From the NCBI RefSeq assembly GCF_022458985.1, contig NC_061779.1:15421001-15485000 (forward strand): DNA of 64,000 bases, read 5' to 3'. Positions 1 through 13,600 of this stretch are shown here, piece by piece (position 1 is the stretch's first letter; every line of letters begins with the position of its first letter). The notes under the pieces are model-generated. The model made no database searches. It saw only the letters and a program-made list of their open reading frames with translations, and was not told where the DNA came from. Source of the DNA: Mugil cephalus. Its lineage: Eukaryota > Chordata > Actinopteri > Mugiliformes > Mugilidae. The position numbers and the translations under genes are program-made.

Positions 1-496
1 AGGAAGACTGAGTGTAATTGTTACATCACTTATTTTTGTCTAACCGAAATATTCAGTTCACTTAAGGCACGTGAGACACAAAAGAAAAATACAAGAAAAT
101 AGTTGAAAGAAAGTTAAAAGAAAACATGATATTGTTTGATATTTTACAGGAAAGAAATTACTTTGATGATCAATTCAACATAGAAATGGTTGATTTTCAT
201 TTTCCATTAACTAAGTAATTGGCTGCCACCATTTAACTTCTGTCCTTTCTTTGGATTAGACATTGATTCATTTAAGAAAACAGTGCAGCTTTAATGTGAT
301 TACTTTACATCAATTTTCACTTGTAATAGTGATGAAACAAAATAGAAAACTGAGAAACACACGACAACATAATAAAATCACTGTTGAACTTAAATCTTAG
401 TGGTAGCAAACATGATATGTTTGATATCAAGAGTAGAAACATTCAGATAAACCGATCTGGTTAAAAACTCTACACGTGTCCAAGCGATGTGATTTT

Positions 497-1086
497 CTAC
501 GACATTTCCTGAAGAGGTGTGTCAGTCTGGGGTTCTTTACTTTTCCTCGGAGACTTCTTCGATTTCTGTTTCCTGCAAAGTAAAATAAATATTAATTGCA
601 GCAACATTCACGGTTAGTCATGATGCTATGTACTAGCTTGTGTCTAGAAAAAAGAAAATGCCTTACTTTGACCTTACAACTAGGAAGACCACGGTTATGA
701 TCACGGCGAATATGACGACTGCGAGCAAAACTCCAACGATGATTGCTGTAGAAGATTAACAGATTTGGATATGCGTAAATGGATTAGCTATTCAAATATA
801 TAAGAAACAAAACACTTTTATGGAGATTGTTGTGCTTAGTAAGAACCTGATACAGGTTATTTAAAAGCCTAAGTTAGCTTAAGATAAGGTCTCAAAGAAT
901 ACTATAAAATCTGGCCCAAGGTTTCAGTTCAGCAGTACAAAGTGTGTATTGTGTGTCGACAGACCGATGGGTGTGTCCGGCTCGTCCTCCTCCGGGTCAT
1001 CACCATCATCTACAAAACAAAAATATACAGTAGTTAATTGGTAAAAAAAAAAAAAAAAAAAAAAATTAGATTAACAATTGTGTTTA

Positions 1087-1118
<32 letters not shown>

Positions 1119-3096
1119 CTGTTAGTTTTAAAACATTAAGTGACGTATTGCCACATTTGAGAGGGGTGTGCTCACCGTGGATGCCATCACAGGTGGCGTT
1201 GCAGCTGCCTTGGTCAAAAAATCTGTTTCCGTTTCCCATGCATCCAGTCCAAAGGAATTTTTTGCACTTGTCGTGAACCGAATCATAGTAGTATCTCAAG
1301 AAACTGCCGCCGCATTGGCCGCTTTCCTTTTTAAAGTGGCAAGCATCGGAAGCTGCGTAGAGAAAACATCGTCCACATTATCATCATTGCTCAAACGCAG
1401 TCAGAGCAGTTGCCGTCAGTTCAGTTTGTTAAAAGTTTTATTTTAGAACCACAACTGAAGGATTATATGTGGAAGACCTGTCTATTATTAACTCTGTATC
1501 AAGTTTTTGACTGTCCAAGTACTCCTTCTCTTTCACCACTTGGTGGCGTATCACTAATACTCAATACTGACATATTTTTTCCTACAGCCTTTGAGGACAT
1601 TAAGTAATTATGAAGAAGTAAACTTTGAAAATAGTTGAGTCTATTGAACTGACACACAAATCAGCGCTGACAGCTTTAATGGTGCTAATTAACATTCTCC
1701 TTTTTCAGATGTGGCACAGTCATTACTGTCTATTGTCAGGTCGAGGCAGATAAGTGAAGAAGCCGTTGCAACGAAGGAGGCTTTATGATTATGCGCTCCT
1801 CTCATGGCCATAAAACTGTACCTCATCAGCCAATTCATGCTCCAAAGTCCTCAGAGAGGACAGGAGACATTTCTTTGGCCTACTTTTAGGCAACATTTCA
1901 TATTGTATCAGGCATAATGCATATTTACATCCTCTTACCGTCCATTGGGTATCTACTCTCAAAATTGGTTGAACAGTTTCTCAGGCACTCTCTTTCGTTA
2001 GCAAAGCGGTTGCCGTTGCCTCCTGCACCAAAGTAAAAGAAAGGCTTGCACTGATCTGTCTCGTGATCGTAAAACACGAAGAACTTGTATTCGTTGCCAT
2101 TCCCAGCATCAGAGGGTAACATACAAAAATCTGTTGGATGATAGAAAAACAAACCATACGTTAGATTTTATAAACAAAAAGGTTTGGTTCATGTTGCATT
2201 TTCATTAGAAGCACTGTTAGAGATTTAGCAGGTAAGATGACCAGCACACAGATATTGTAATGATATATGTTTCAGCAGAGGTCCTCAGTAGAAAAGTGAG
2301 TAATGTTTAACTAGCCTCATCACCAGAGACGCACTCCCTCTTTTTATGATGCAATAAAAACTGTAATTTATGGTACATTTTCAGTCCTCCCGCCCTTCGA
2401 AGGTTTCACAGACAGGAAATGGTTTCAAACGGTTCTTTTGTCCATAATTCATTTGATTTTGGGGGGACACTAAGCAACTATAACGAGAGGCGAGATGAAG
2501 TCGGACTCAGACAGAAGTGATCCCAGTGTTTAAAAGTTTGGAATTATGGAAGGAATTGTCCAGTCAGCTTAGTATAATCGGAAAGTAAACTTACAGTAAA
2601 AACCATCATTTCCTTTTTGCTCAGAGCTAAAGACAATCATTATTGGTTTCAGTTTCAGCAGGTCACAGCGTAAATATGAAATCAGCAAACAGGTAAAATA
2701 CAGCTATGTCTTGTTAGGCCTGCATTGTATTCAGTGCCCATTTATCCAAATGTTTCAGAGCAACAGGAAGACGATATAACCGCCATATTGTTCCGCTATA
2801 AGTGAAGGCGAATCTTTACCTCCTTCATTGGTTTCATTCAAATAAAGTGATTAGAAATAAACAAATGACAATCAATTATTTGTAATAAGCAGTAATGCGC
2901 CAATCTTCATATTTTTTCTCTGAAGATGAACCATGTGCTTGTAGAATGGCTTTTATGAAAACACACTACAAGCTATGAACATGCTCTAGTTTTTAACTAG
3001 CTGTAAGTTAGGAAGAAAACAGTTTGGTGTACCTGGAACGGTGTGGACAACCTGGAGTGCAGAAAAAACAATCCCCAAAACCAGAACGTGCTTCAT
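497..3096 (-). CDS. Two-Kunitz-domain type I membrane protein (SPINT2-like protease inhibitor)
   Basis: Six coding exons read on the minus strand: 3096-3033, 2130-1939, 1352-1176, 1009-965, 745-667 and 572-497. All junctions are GT/AG and phases agree; the product is 210 aa. Exon 1 encodes a signal peptide (MKHVLVLGIVFSALQVVHT). Exon 2 is Kunitz domain 1 and exon 3 is Kunitz domain 2. Exon 4 is a very acidic linker (DDGDDPEEDEPD). Exon 5 is one transmembrane helix (AIIVGVLLAVVIFAVIITVV). Exon 6 is a short Lys/Ser-rich cytoplasmic tail ending QEMS. This order resembles SPINT2/HAI-2, a surface inhibitor of trypsin-like proteases, but orthology is not shown. Domain 2 keeps all six cysteines (ACHF, GQCG, DKCK, TGCM, GSCN, ATCD) with Gly at the expected P1 position, which is unusual for a trypsin inhibitor. 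Domain 1 lacks the second and fourth cysteines. The start is the first ATG of the signal peptide. Confidence 0.85.
1087..1119. repeat. (CAT)n microsatellite
   Basis: About 11 tandem CAT units, preceded at about 1048-1065 by a poly-A run. Both lie in the intron after Kunitz domain 2. Confidence 0.95.
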
Positions 3097-3299
3097 TTTG
3101 CTGCTCGTCTCTGTGCAGTCTTCCCTGGAGTGAGGGAGGTTTGTAAACTACAGTGGGAGTGGGTAGTCTTTACTGACCTTTGGACCGCCATTTCCCTAAT
3201 GGTGACACCTTTAATCGAAACAGAAGTTTCAATCCCTGTTCTACTTTTGCTGCGGGGAACAGGTTTCGAAGGTCTTGCAAAATATTTGGTTGATTAGAC

Positions 3300-3592
3300 A
3301 TTTATTTATATATATATATATATTTAAAAAATCTTCCCCTATCCCCAATTTAAAGCGAGCCTATTCATTCCCCAGGTGAAATCCCATGTATGTATGTGTG
3401 TTTATGTCAGGTATGTTTATGTTTACGACAGTTGAACTACCACCGTACTGTTGCGTGTGTTTGAAATAAAAAACATCGATATCTGAACCTGTTCATTATT
3501 TGAAACGCTTAAAATTGAACTCAAAATGATCATAACCATGTATAATTATAAACTAGGTCAAGTTTAATATAGTATTGAAGACTTCTGCTCTA
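3300..3592 (+). mobile_element. hAT-like non-autonomous element, copy 3 (truncated)
   Basis: It shares phrases with the elements at 44194-44730 and 50024-50460: 'cctattcattccccagg' at about 3360, the 'ttgaaataaa' and 'ctaggtcaagtttaat' blocks, and a terminal 'attgaagacttctgctct' matching the 3' end of the 44.2 kb copy. The 5' half is missing or replaced by a (TA)n tract at about 3308-3323. It lies between the Kunitz gene start and the ca12 promoter. Confidence 0.55.
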
Positions 3593-3599
3593 CACACAG

Positions 3600-4500
3600 A
3601 GGTGTACTGCATGCTGTCAGTAATAATGTGTCTTTTTTCACTCACAATAATAAAAAAAAAGCAATGTCTGTGAATATTTTTCATTAAAAATTAGCTCATG
3701 ATACAGGTAGTTCATTCTCAGGGGAAGTTCCCTCTGTGGGTCAAATGAAGAGTAGTGCTGCTCAAAGCGTCACAATAGTTTGGGGTGTAATAAACGGGGT
3801 AAATCTGGGTCTGCTTCTTGCAACCTGTTTTTCTCTGCTCTACAAAAAAGACCACATGCTCGTGGATATATTTGTACATTCTCAGTCCATGTACAAAAGC
3901 TACAAAAAACTACTTTATGGCGTCAAAGTACGAACTCCCATCATTCTGAAAGTGATCCAAGTGAAGCAACAAATAAGTAAAACACATTCATGAATGTAGA
4001 GGGACTTTCAAATTAATTCCACAGGAGGAATTTAAGATAATTGTAGCTTGATCGCATTGTTAGGTTTTGTTTTGATCATATCTCTGCCGACTAACGTAAT
4101 GACCGAAGTACACTGGATGATCATAATATCTAGGTCAGTGCAATTAACAAACCAACCCGTTGAAGGGCGTGGCACAGGTGGCAATGGTATGAAAAAAAAA
4201 GGTAAAGAATACAAGAATACTATTACTGTATGTCGGGTTCAGAGTCTCTCGGTGCGTAATTATTCAGCGTGGCACACTTCTAACACCGACACATGTACTC
4301 CTCCAACTCATGACTTTACGATCCGGTCTGATCTGAGGTGGGAAACCCAAATGACTGACTTCGCCTGGACCGTAACGCGTGCATGGGAAGCCCTTCGCTT
4401 GGATGCGGTCGCCGCTGTTTCGCCGCCACTCTCCGGTGACCAGATGACTGCGGAGGCTGGTTTTGTTGTGGCTCTGACGTCAGGGCGAGCAACAATGAAG
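3600..4500. other. Intergenic, between Kunitz gene and ca12
   Basis: Open frames occur here on both strands (for example 4048-4629) but they overlap one another, resemble no known protein and lack exon structure. The right part includes the ca12 upstream region. I see no gene. Confidence 0.6.
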
Positions 4501-4513
4501 CCGACAACATGCG

Positions 4514-4520
4514 TATATAA
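4514..4520 (+). promoter_or_regulatory. TATA box of ca12
   Basis: TATATAA lies 97 bases upstream of the ca12 ATG in a relatively GC-rich stretch. This predicts transcription starting around 4545-4550. Confidence 0.65.
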
Positions 4521-4616
4521 GCCGGGTTGGAGGCTGGCGCTCCGGCGCTCCAACATCTTGCTCTGCACCGGGCTCATACCAGTACACCGCGGCAGGGAGG
4601 GCACCGGGGGACCAAG

Positions 4617-7600
4617 ATGCACTTTCTGACCTCCACCCCCATCCTTTTACTACAGCTGACTTTATTCGGCGCGCTGCACGGTGAGACATCTGAGGGATGT
4701 AAACTTTTGATGCACTTTGAAAGTTGTGTTAGATATTGGAGCCCTTCAGCGTTTGTCTGTCTTGAGCAGAAAGGATTCTTTAAGGCAGCTGTCTCCATCC
4801 ACCTGCACACGAGGATGAGGGTGACTTCAGTTCTGGACACTTGGCTTAGGCTCTTATTTTGCTTATCAAATGTACTTAACTTTACCGTTTAATATTTATT
4901 TAATGTACAGTGAGACAAAGTGTTCTCTTTTCGTTTCAGGTGCCAAATGGACTTACACTGGTAAGTCTGATAATGTTTTCCTCCCAGTTTATCAGTTGTA
5001 CATACATGGAGTCTTATATCTGTAAACTGTGTAGCTTTAGTTTTGGTGAAACAAGCTGATTTAGCTGAGTGAATTAAATTCCCTGCAAATGCAAATGCAA
5101 AAAAGAAAAAAAAAGAAAACAAAAGAAATGCTGCTCCTCCTGGTGACTTTTCTTGCTGCGAAAATTAGTACCTCGTCACCTCATGTGACTGTGAAGTTCA
5201 TCACTGACTCTAACACAACGTTTCATTTCAAGTGGTGGACTGCCTTAAGGTCTGAGGACAGGGACGCCCTGAACCGCGGACCTCTCTTATATAAACTGTG
5301 CTCACAGCATGACCCCTTGGCGTCGCGTCACTGCCTCTCAAATATCTGTTGCACTCAGGGACTTAATGTTAAAAAGTGAACGTAGGCTGGTGAAGCGGAG
5401 AAGTCTGGATGAAAATTAAGTTCTTGTTAGTAGAATCTCTGGTCCTGTTTCAAAGATAACTACATGGTATGGTAATTCTTCGTCTCTGGCACATTGTTCA
5501 AGATCTCTGCACAGCAATTTACGGTCAAATAATTATAGCCAGATGAAATTATACTTATGTTTAATTGAGACCAAAATTGAGACCTGAAGTGTTTTTATTA
5601 TAGCAGTGGCTTGGCATTAATAGGAGCAACTGGGCCTTTGTGGATTTTGTTCACACAATTGTTAATCACATACGTGCAGAAAACCGATACAACACCGAAA
5701 GGAAATTTATGTGATGCATCCAGTGCTGCATAAAGTACATAAACATTTGATTGTGAGCAGGACACATTAAATACTAACTAATGAAAATGAACAATGAAAT
5801 AATAATCACAAATCTTCCTGTAAGGATAATTCATTATGATAATATTTCACATAACTGGGATGGTTGAGGACATTTCTGAGGCGAGAGTTGATGTCACAAA
5901 AGAAAACCCCTCTGGGCTCCTCTTATTCCATCTTCCCTGTCATAATAGTGAGTAGTCTCTACGCCGGGTAGCACTATCTTTCTTTTGATGGGCCCATAGC
6001 CGAGTCATCTTCACCTCAACACTCCACCCTCTGGCTGAGAGTGAACCAAGAACCTTAACATGGGAAGAAAAATAAATGATACTTGTAGTTTCCCTACCCT
6101 CCACCGCGTGATGTTGAATATATTATTCACAGAGCGCCTCGTACACGTTGTCTAATTCGAGATTCTTTCTGCGTGTAAACGACCCGCATTAAAGAAATTA
6201 CCAACAGCCATTGATGTTCTGCCAAGGATTGCCAAGGGACCACTGAAGACCATTAAAGGTCCATTATTAAAGGATGGCCTGCGTCAAATTAAAACACAAA
6301 TCAAGTGGACAGTGAATAATTATAGCCATAAGAGTAACTGTCTTTCTTATTATAGAAGCCAAGTTTGGGCTTTGCGCTTTGCGCCAAACAAGTATTCAGC
6401 GATTTCGGCTTCACTTGATGCCTTTTGAGATGTCTTATACAATCAATCCACATTTGTCTGACAGTCAGGTTGGGGGGCAGGCTTCATGCTGCATCATTCA
6501 TCTTTAACCGCAGTCAGCTGGCACATGGTGAATGGTAAGCTTTTAGATGAATGTGGCTAAAGACCGTCCATTGAGAGGCTTTTACTGCACTTTCAGTTTT
6601 GTCACAATTTTGTCATTTCAGAATTGATACAGTCCATTCATTGCAAGCGGACAGCCTACTGGCCGTCATGTCTGAAAGCTCAGTGTGGGTTCTTACACTC
6701 TGATTGACACACTGAGTCTAAATATCAGAGGTTGACAGTTTCCTGATTTTCTTTTCCGTCGATTGCCCTCTTATTACATTGTTTTAAAGCCAACTGTTGC
6801 CTCATTGCCTTTGAAAATCACTGACGAACGTCCCTTTGCAGCCGAGGTCACTCTGTAAACCTCATGACACGATCTGCGAATGTGGGCATTTTTGGTGTCT
6901 TGTGCTTTACAGAAACCTCTCATTTGGAGAGAGACAACGTTCTCATTGGCTCTCCCTGTAAACAACAGCCTTGTTGTCACTCTCGCTGTTTTACAAAGGG
7001 CCGAGAGCAGTGCCAAAGGCCTCTCCCAGGCTGTCCTGTGCAATGATAATCATACATCTGTTTGATTATAGATAAAATGTTTAGTTGGCTAGAACAAGTC
7101 CTGGCCACTTTTGGAGCCATCTTCTATTCTAGGCTCACACTGGGATACATTTTGCTCATTTACATTTTAACATGAAGCATTTGAACATGTCTGTAGTTTT
7201 GGATAAGAGTATACTATGTGTAGAACCACTGCATAGTATATTATTGCCCATCATGTACATTTATGTTGTTGCAGGGGCAGAAGGAGAGCACCACTGGTCC
7301 AAGCATTATCCGTATTGTGGTGGCACTTATCAGTCTCCAATAGACATCACGCCAGATCTGCTGAGATTTGATCCAACGCTAAGTCCGATTGAGGTTCAAA
7401 ACTACAACCTGTCACCGACTGAGCAGCTCACTCTTGGAAATAACGGACACTCTGGTGAGTGTAAATCAGCGTTTCTAACCACAAAATTCAACGTGCGACA
7501 CACCATTTTCATTCCAGGTGACACAACTCTGTATCAAACCCAGCAAAGATTTAACAACGCCGCGTTTAGTGTGGCTTAGAATAGAGAAGTTCTTCAAATC

Positions 7601-10600
7601 AAAGCGATGCACTGGTCAATGTATTCATTAGAAATGGCCCCACATAAACATGGAGGCCTAATTTCTGGGTCAGCTTTAAGAAAATGATAGGAGGATTCTA
7701 CATATACCACAGCAATTTTCTATAATCACACTCTTATTATCTTTGCTGTTCTTTCTCCCAGAGAAAGGGCTCCATGTTTAGTCTGGGAAAATATGAGCAA
7801 AGACTATTCATCCACTACGTTTCTGCAGCAGCAAAGAAAACCAGTTTCAGTCAAATGTACTATATCTGCTTTATTTATAACAAAGCGTGAAATGCGCTAA
7901 ATGTAGGTACCAGACCGTAGACAACCAGACTCAAAGGCAAAAGTTATAAGCAGACGATAATGATTCTTCCACCAAACTGCGGTTTGCAATTTGAAGATGA
8001 CGACTCTGACATGTAATCTTGACGCGTTAGCATGATGTAGAAATTGCTGCTGAACATGCACATGATGGCCACGGAGTGTTGGTGACGATCACTGCTGCGA
8101 AATCTGTTTTGCCGATGACAAAGAGCACACGAATGCTTATGTGTGCACACCCGACGGGGCCCCATCACCGCAGGCCGGGTGGCATCATCAAGTGTGACGC
8201 GCGTTTGAAGCGAGCTGACATAGGTTTTCTCATGTGTAAGCATTCATCAGACACTGACGAACATGTCGCACCCTGCGTCACTCCCCCGTAAACTATCTTA
8301 AATCCAGCTGCACGGATGAGCGACTCGGGTTGAATGAAGTGGACATTTCTTGATCTCCCTCGTGTCACCTGAAGTTACTCTTTCCCCCCTTATGTGTGAT
8401 GGGATATTTTCGTTTTATTTCTTTTTATCCACAGTCCAAATATCATTGCCCTCCAAGATGCACATCTTGGGCCTGCCTCAGCGTTACACTGCAGCTCAGC
8501 TCCATTTCCACTGGGGCTCCTCCAGTCGGCCTGCAGGCTCTGAACACATGGTGAACAGTAAGCAGTATGCAGCAGAGGTAAACAACGCAAACAACACTTT
8601 TTACTGACTGATTTAAAAGGCGGTGGTGGAAAGCAGCTAAACCAATTCATGCTGTAATGATTTCACCACATGGATCAGTTGTAGTTAACAGCTAGTTTGC
8701 AGTTTGAGATTTTACAAATAAAACAGTATTGTCCACTTATGTGTTTATTGGTAATTGCATAGATCTAACATCTGCTGTGTTCATGACACATAAAATACTT
8801 GACGACTTTATGCACAAAAAACATTATAATAAAAATGGCTATTAAATCAAATTAAATGTTTGAGTTCATTTAAGTTCATCTGCGGCATCAGGTGACAGCA
8901 TCTCTGGCACCAGACAAATGACTTAGTAGTTTATGACCTAAACGTGTGGCATTTGACTGGCAGACGAATCGGAGACACAGACACCCTTCAAAGCTGACGT
9001 CGCTCAGGATGAAGAGACTCAGAATAGCTTTGCATCTGCATGTTGGCATGTTGACAGTTCTTTTTGTGCATCTCTCCCTTCGTTGTGCAGTCAGCTGTAA
9101 ATCACAGTTAATGTAATGAGTTAAATTTGAAAGCTGGAAACGAATCTTGCATTTTATCAATCAGATATCTTAGTTGCACGTAATTAAGGGAAGAAAAGGG
9201 ACATAAGTCAGTCTCAGTGTTTACGTTGTTCACATTACAGTATGTCAGCGTGTTAGTCCTGCGTGGTTTAAAGGATTACAGTGGCAGACTATTATATGCT
9301 CATCTTCTCAACCGCTTCTTGAAAGGAGTGTCTGTCTGCGCCATTTATTGTGTCAAGCCCTGTAAGCAGTTTTCACACAATTGTTGCACTTGAAGTAAAG
9401 CAGAGCACTTGACAGTAAAGCATAAATGTGATTGAGAATATGGGACTTTGATTTACGGTGACACTGAAATGGCTTCAACCTGTGTGCCCTTATTTTTTAC
9501 GTGACCGTGCCCCAGCTGCTGCAGCAGCACGGCCACATGTAAGGTGCTGTGGTTTGACCTGAGTTTCTGAGTGGACATGTCGAGAACATGCATCTTTTCA
9601 AGTCTCTCCAGGCTCCAGAACCACAGTTCCTTGATGACATGTTGTTCTTGAGGGATGGAATGATGGGAAGTTGAGGGTTTCCCAGAAGTAGTTCAAACGT
9701 GTACCTTGATTCCCATGAGAGAACAAAGCCCGTAAATACGATTGCATCATGTTTGGCGGGAATGGATGTTTTGGTGGATGCAAAAAGTCACGACCTAAGC
9801 AACCAACAGTCTCATTTACCTTCTGCACTAAACCATGGAGTATTTTTGAGGCACTGCGCTCGCAGGGCCCCAACAATTGCTTGGTTTGCCCGTTCTAGCA
9901 GCGCGTCCTTGACTGTTGTAAAGAAACACTTCTTACGCATTCAGTTTTGGATCATGATCTCGACATATTCCTCTTTGCATTTGCAGATGCACGTTGTTCA
10001 TTACAATTCAGACAAATACCCCAACATGTCGACAGCTGTGGATAAATCTGACGGCCTGGCTGTGCTGGGTGTCCTGATTGAGGTGAGTGATTTATTTAGT
10101 CTTTGTCTGTGAATCTGTTTTCATGGACTTGAACCAGCTACCTGTTTTTTCCTACACAGATTGGGGAGTTTAATCCAGCCTTTGAAGAATTTCTAAAGTT
10201 CATCAGTGGTATCAAGTTCAGGGGTGAGTCTAAAATAATGATTTCAGAAGTTGGGCTTTTTGCAGTTATGTGGTTGTTAAACAGCTGATTTCTGTTTCGC
10301 TGTCTCCGCCGTCAGATCAGAGAGTGCAGGTGCCTGGCTTCAACATCAGAGCTCTGCTGCCTGCGCGTTTGGATGAGTATTATCGCTACGATGGCTCGCT
10401 GACGACTCCTCCGTGCTACCCCAGCGTGCTGTGGACGGTGTTCAGGAATCACGTTACGATATCTCACAAACAGGTGCTTTAACACATTAAAAGACATTTC
10501 ACATTAGGTTTAATCGTTCGTCATTCACTCAACTGATGTGGATCTGTGTCTACAACTTGCTTTTGTTTGGTCATGTGTTTTCAGTTTCTGGCCTTAGCAA

Positions 10601-13600
10601 CAACCCTCTACTCCTCCCATGCCCAAGACTCAGCCCCTGTTCCACTGAACAGTAACTACAGGAAACCACAGCTCCCCGACAGCCGAGTTGTGCTGGTGTC
10701 GTTTAAGGAAGGTAAGTATGGTCTTGAAAATGGGCTTGCTTTATTGTTGGAGCATGAGTGACACGGTCACATGGACGGACTTAGCCGCTGCGCTGCTTTA
10801 ACAGTGGCTAAAAGACAGGTTTGGGTCGTTTGTACGCATTCACTCTTCACTCACGCTGTCTTTGGCTCGTATGGTATCACCTGCTTGCGGCTGAGCTTTT
10901 TTTGTTCATCATCCTTAAAGTTGATTGACCTTGATGAGCTTGTTCGAAAGTAGGCCATGTTTTAAGACCCATCAAATTAACCACCACTCTCACACACTGA
11001 GACCGTCTGCAGCCCTTAAATTTGTCTTTAAAAGCCCCACTTTTATGTGGTCGCCTGGTTTACCGCACTCTATGGTATTTAGGTCTGTATGGTGTGGTAT
11101 GAATGTGCATGTTTTCCCCATTTTCAGAGCTTCCCTCTCGGAGCTATGCTTTTCTAATGGCACATGTGCTGACATGGCGGCGTTGAATCCTACGCTGCTA
11201 GCTGTCTGGAGTGGCATTTAGCAGGTGATGGCTTGCGCTTTCAGTGTACCACCATGTTCACCGCTGTTGCATGCTGGGCGTGAAAGCCCAACGCCGTTTC
11301 AAGTATCCCATGTGCTGGGACGTTTAACAACACTGGCTCTGTGTCCGATGCAGGCAGAGGACTGCATGGTACTCTTACAGTCACACCTCCGTTCATGAGG
11401 AAGCGTGTCATTCAGCAGCTGCTGGTTGGCGACCTAGCAGACCTGGCTGACGAAGGCCTGTACCAGCTCCTTCCAAGTGGCTCGAAGAAGCTCCATGCTG
11501 GCAAGAAGAACGAGCAGACTGAGGCCCTGGCCAAGCCCAAACAACAAACGTTGAATGCGTCCCCTTGGAAGAAGAGCCAGACCAACCACCGTCATGTGGG
11601 AAAGTTTGGGCTGGCTGAAGACTCGCTGTGCTACGTCTCCTTGGAGCAGAGGGTTTTCCATCAGTTGAAACAGTCCCACGCTGAGAGCCAGCTGGTTCAG
11701 ACTCTCCGAGATACGGTTTTCCCTGAGCTCAACCTCAAGAGCTACCTGAGCTGTAAGTCAGACTTAGCTCTGCCCACTATCAGGCATATCCTCCGCGGGC
11801 GGCCGACTGATGAGGCCACCGAGTTGGATCGCTCTCTGACCAAAGCCTTGATGAATGAAAAGAAGACATCCACACCGGTGAAACACAACGTGCTGATGAC
11901 AGATTATCGTGGTCTTAACCCAGCGAGTGTTTCCAGGAAACCACACAGCCAGGGTTATCCACATCCTTGGCTTCTGCCAATGGAATGGGAAGACTAGAGA
12001 GATTCCAGGCATTTTATTATGACTTTGTGTAACAGACATCAGATGTGTGTCCTTCATTGAAAGGCTAATTTTCAAGCGGTGTCCTGAACTCTTTTAATCG
12101 GTCTTTGCGTAATGTATTTAATATTAAATTATTCTTTCCAGTATGTGCACATAATATAATCATTTTGATCATAAAAACGCTTCAGTAATAAAAAAAAAAT
12201 ACCCTAGTCATCACCAGTGACTGCGCTCAATACTGTTAATCAAACTGTATGTATATTTTTGTCATTCATCACGGCTTTGCATACTTTTTTTTTGTGTGTT
12301 GTTGTTAAATAAACTGCAACGAATCACAAATTTCTTGAGTGAATATCCATCCATAAAGCTTCATGAAGTACACTGTGTCTGACGGAGAACATTTATAGTG
12401 TTATTCGGGATGCCAAGTTCACTTCTATAGTATGGTAATTGTGGTGCTGTACTAGCAATTATTGTCTTACACAATGTAGAGATGTGGCTGAACCAAAAGA
12501 ATTTGCAAGAGCAGTACAATTTGTACTTCATATTCCCATTTACAATAAACAACCACTACTATACATAGGGAACGGCATCATGCTTGAGTCATACACGGCA
12601 GGTCACTCTCAGTTTATGTGACCGGAGCTATTTTTCTATAACATGTTGGTTCTTTACAGGCTCAAGGGAGGTTTGTACCTATCCTAGTATACTGGGGCAA
12701 AAAGAAGGAACTTATAGACACTGAACTTCTATATTTATATAGAAGAGTATGTAAAGCATGGAAGGTTTGGAGTGAAGTACATGTTGGAGGAGAGGAACGT
12801 TCAGTTTCAAACTACTGCAATGGTTTTCTTTCTGTCTTATTTTTATCCAGTCTTGTGTTTCTCTTATCTACAAGGGGAAAAACCGTAATTTAAATGAAAA
12901 GGATGCAAGTAAACTATGTCACAGATATATATGTGTCACAGGAAAATATGACCAGAGATGACATGGCGCTGCTTATATAACTGATATCATGTTAAATGAC
13001 GGTCCGAGAAGACTCCCTAACAGAGGGACTTTGAGATGACCTTTCTGCAACAACTAGGTCACCATATCTGCTTGTGTCATGAGAAGGTTTGCTACTTGTC
13101 CACACCCAGAAGGTCTGACTTCTGCATCATGGTTTTTTTTTCTGTCGTGATGCACATTTCCCTTTAACTCTTGGGGTGTCTGTTGAATTTTATCTTCTGT
13201 CTTTCTCTCTGTCACTCAGATGAAGTGTCTTGGATAAACACCGGTATGTGGCTTTTGTACATATTGTGATTCTGTACTCTTAGCTCACTCCTAATGCCGC
13301 ACTGAGGGATCCCAACTTTCCAGCACCTTATTTTTTGTGGGTGCACGAGTAAAATATTTCTTTACCCTTCGACGGTTCTGACTCTGCTAACTCTTTAATA
13401 GAGGAGTTAATAATATCACGTTTTAATGCTAATCAATTACCAAACTAAACCATAACTGCACTAAGATGGAATTTTGATAATAATGTTAGTATTTAACATA
13501 TCAGAAAACATGTTTTAATAAATACACGTATATCCACGTATGAAACTTTCAATTTAAAAAACACAGTGAAAATATTACATAAACCTTTGTGCCTCTCTTG

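Noticed and set aside
4048-4629. 193-codon open frame upstream of ca12
   Set aside because: It spans the TATA box and the ca12 leader, has an opposing open frame on the other strand, and resembles no protein. Judged a chance ORF in a GC-richer promoter.
7944-8368. Overlapping ORFs on both strands in ca12 intron 3
   Set aside because: All lie inside an intron, overlap one another and lack splice signals or recognisable motifs.
9598-10112. Plus-strand 137-codon ORF overlapping ca12 exon 5
   Set aside because: Only its last part (9987-10082) is the real exon, in frame with the neighbouring exons. The upstream portion is intron sequence.
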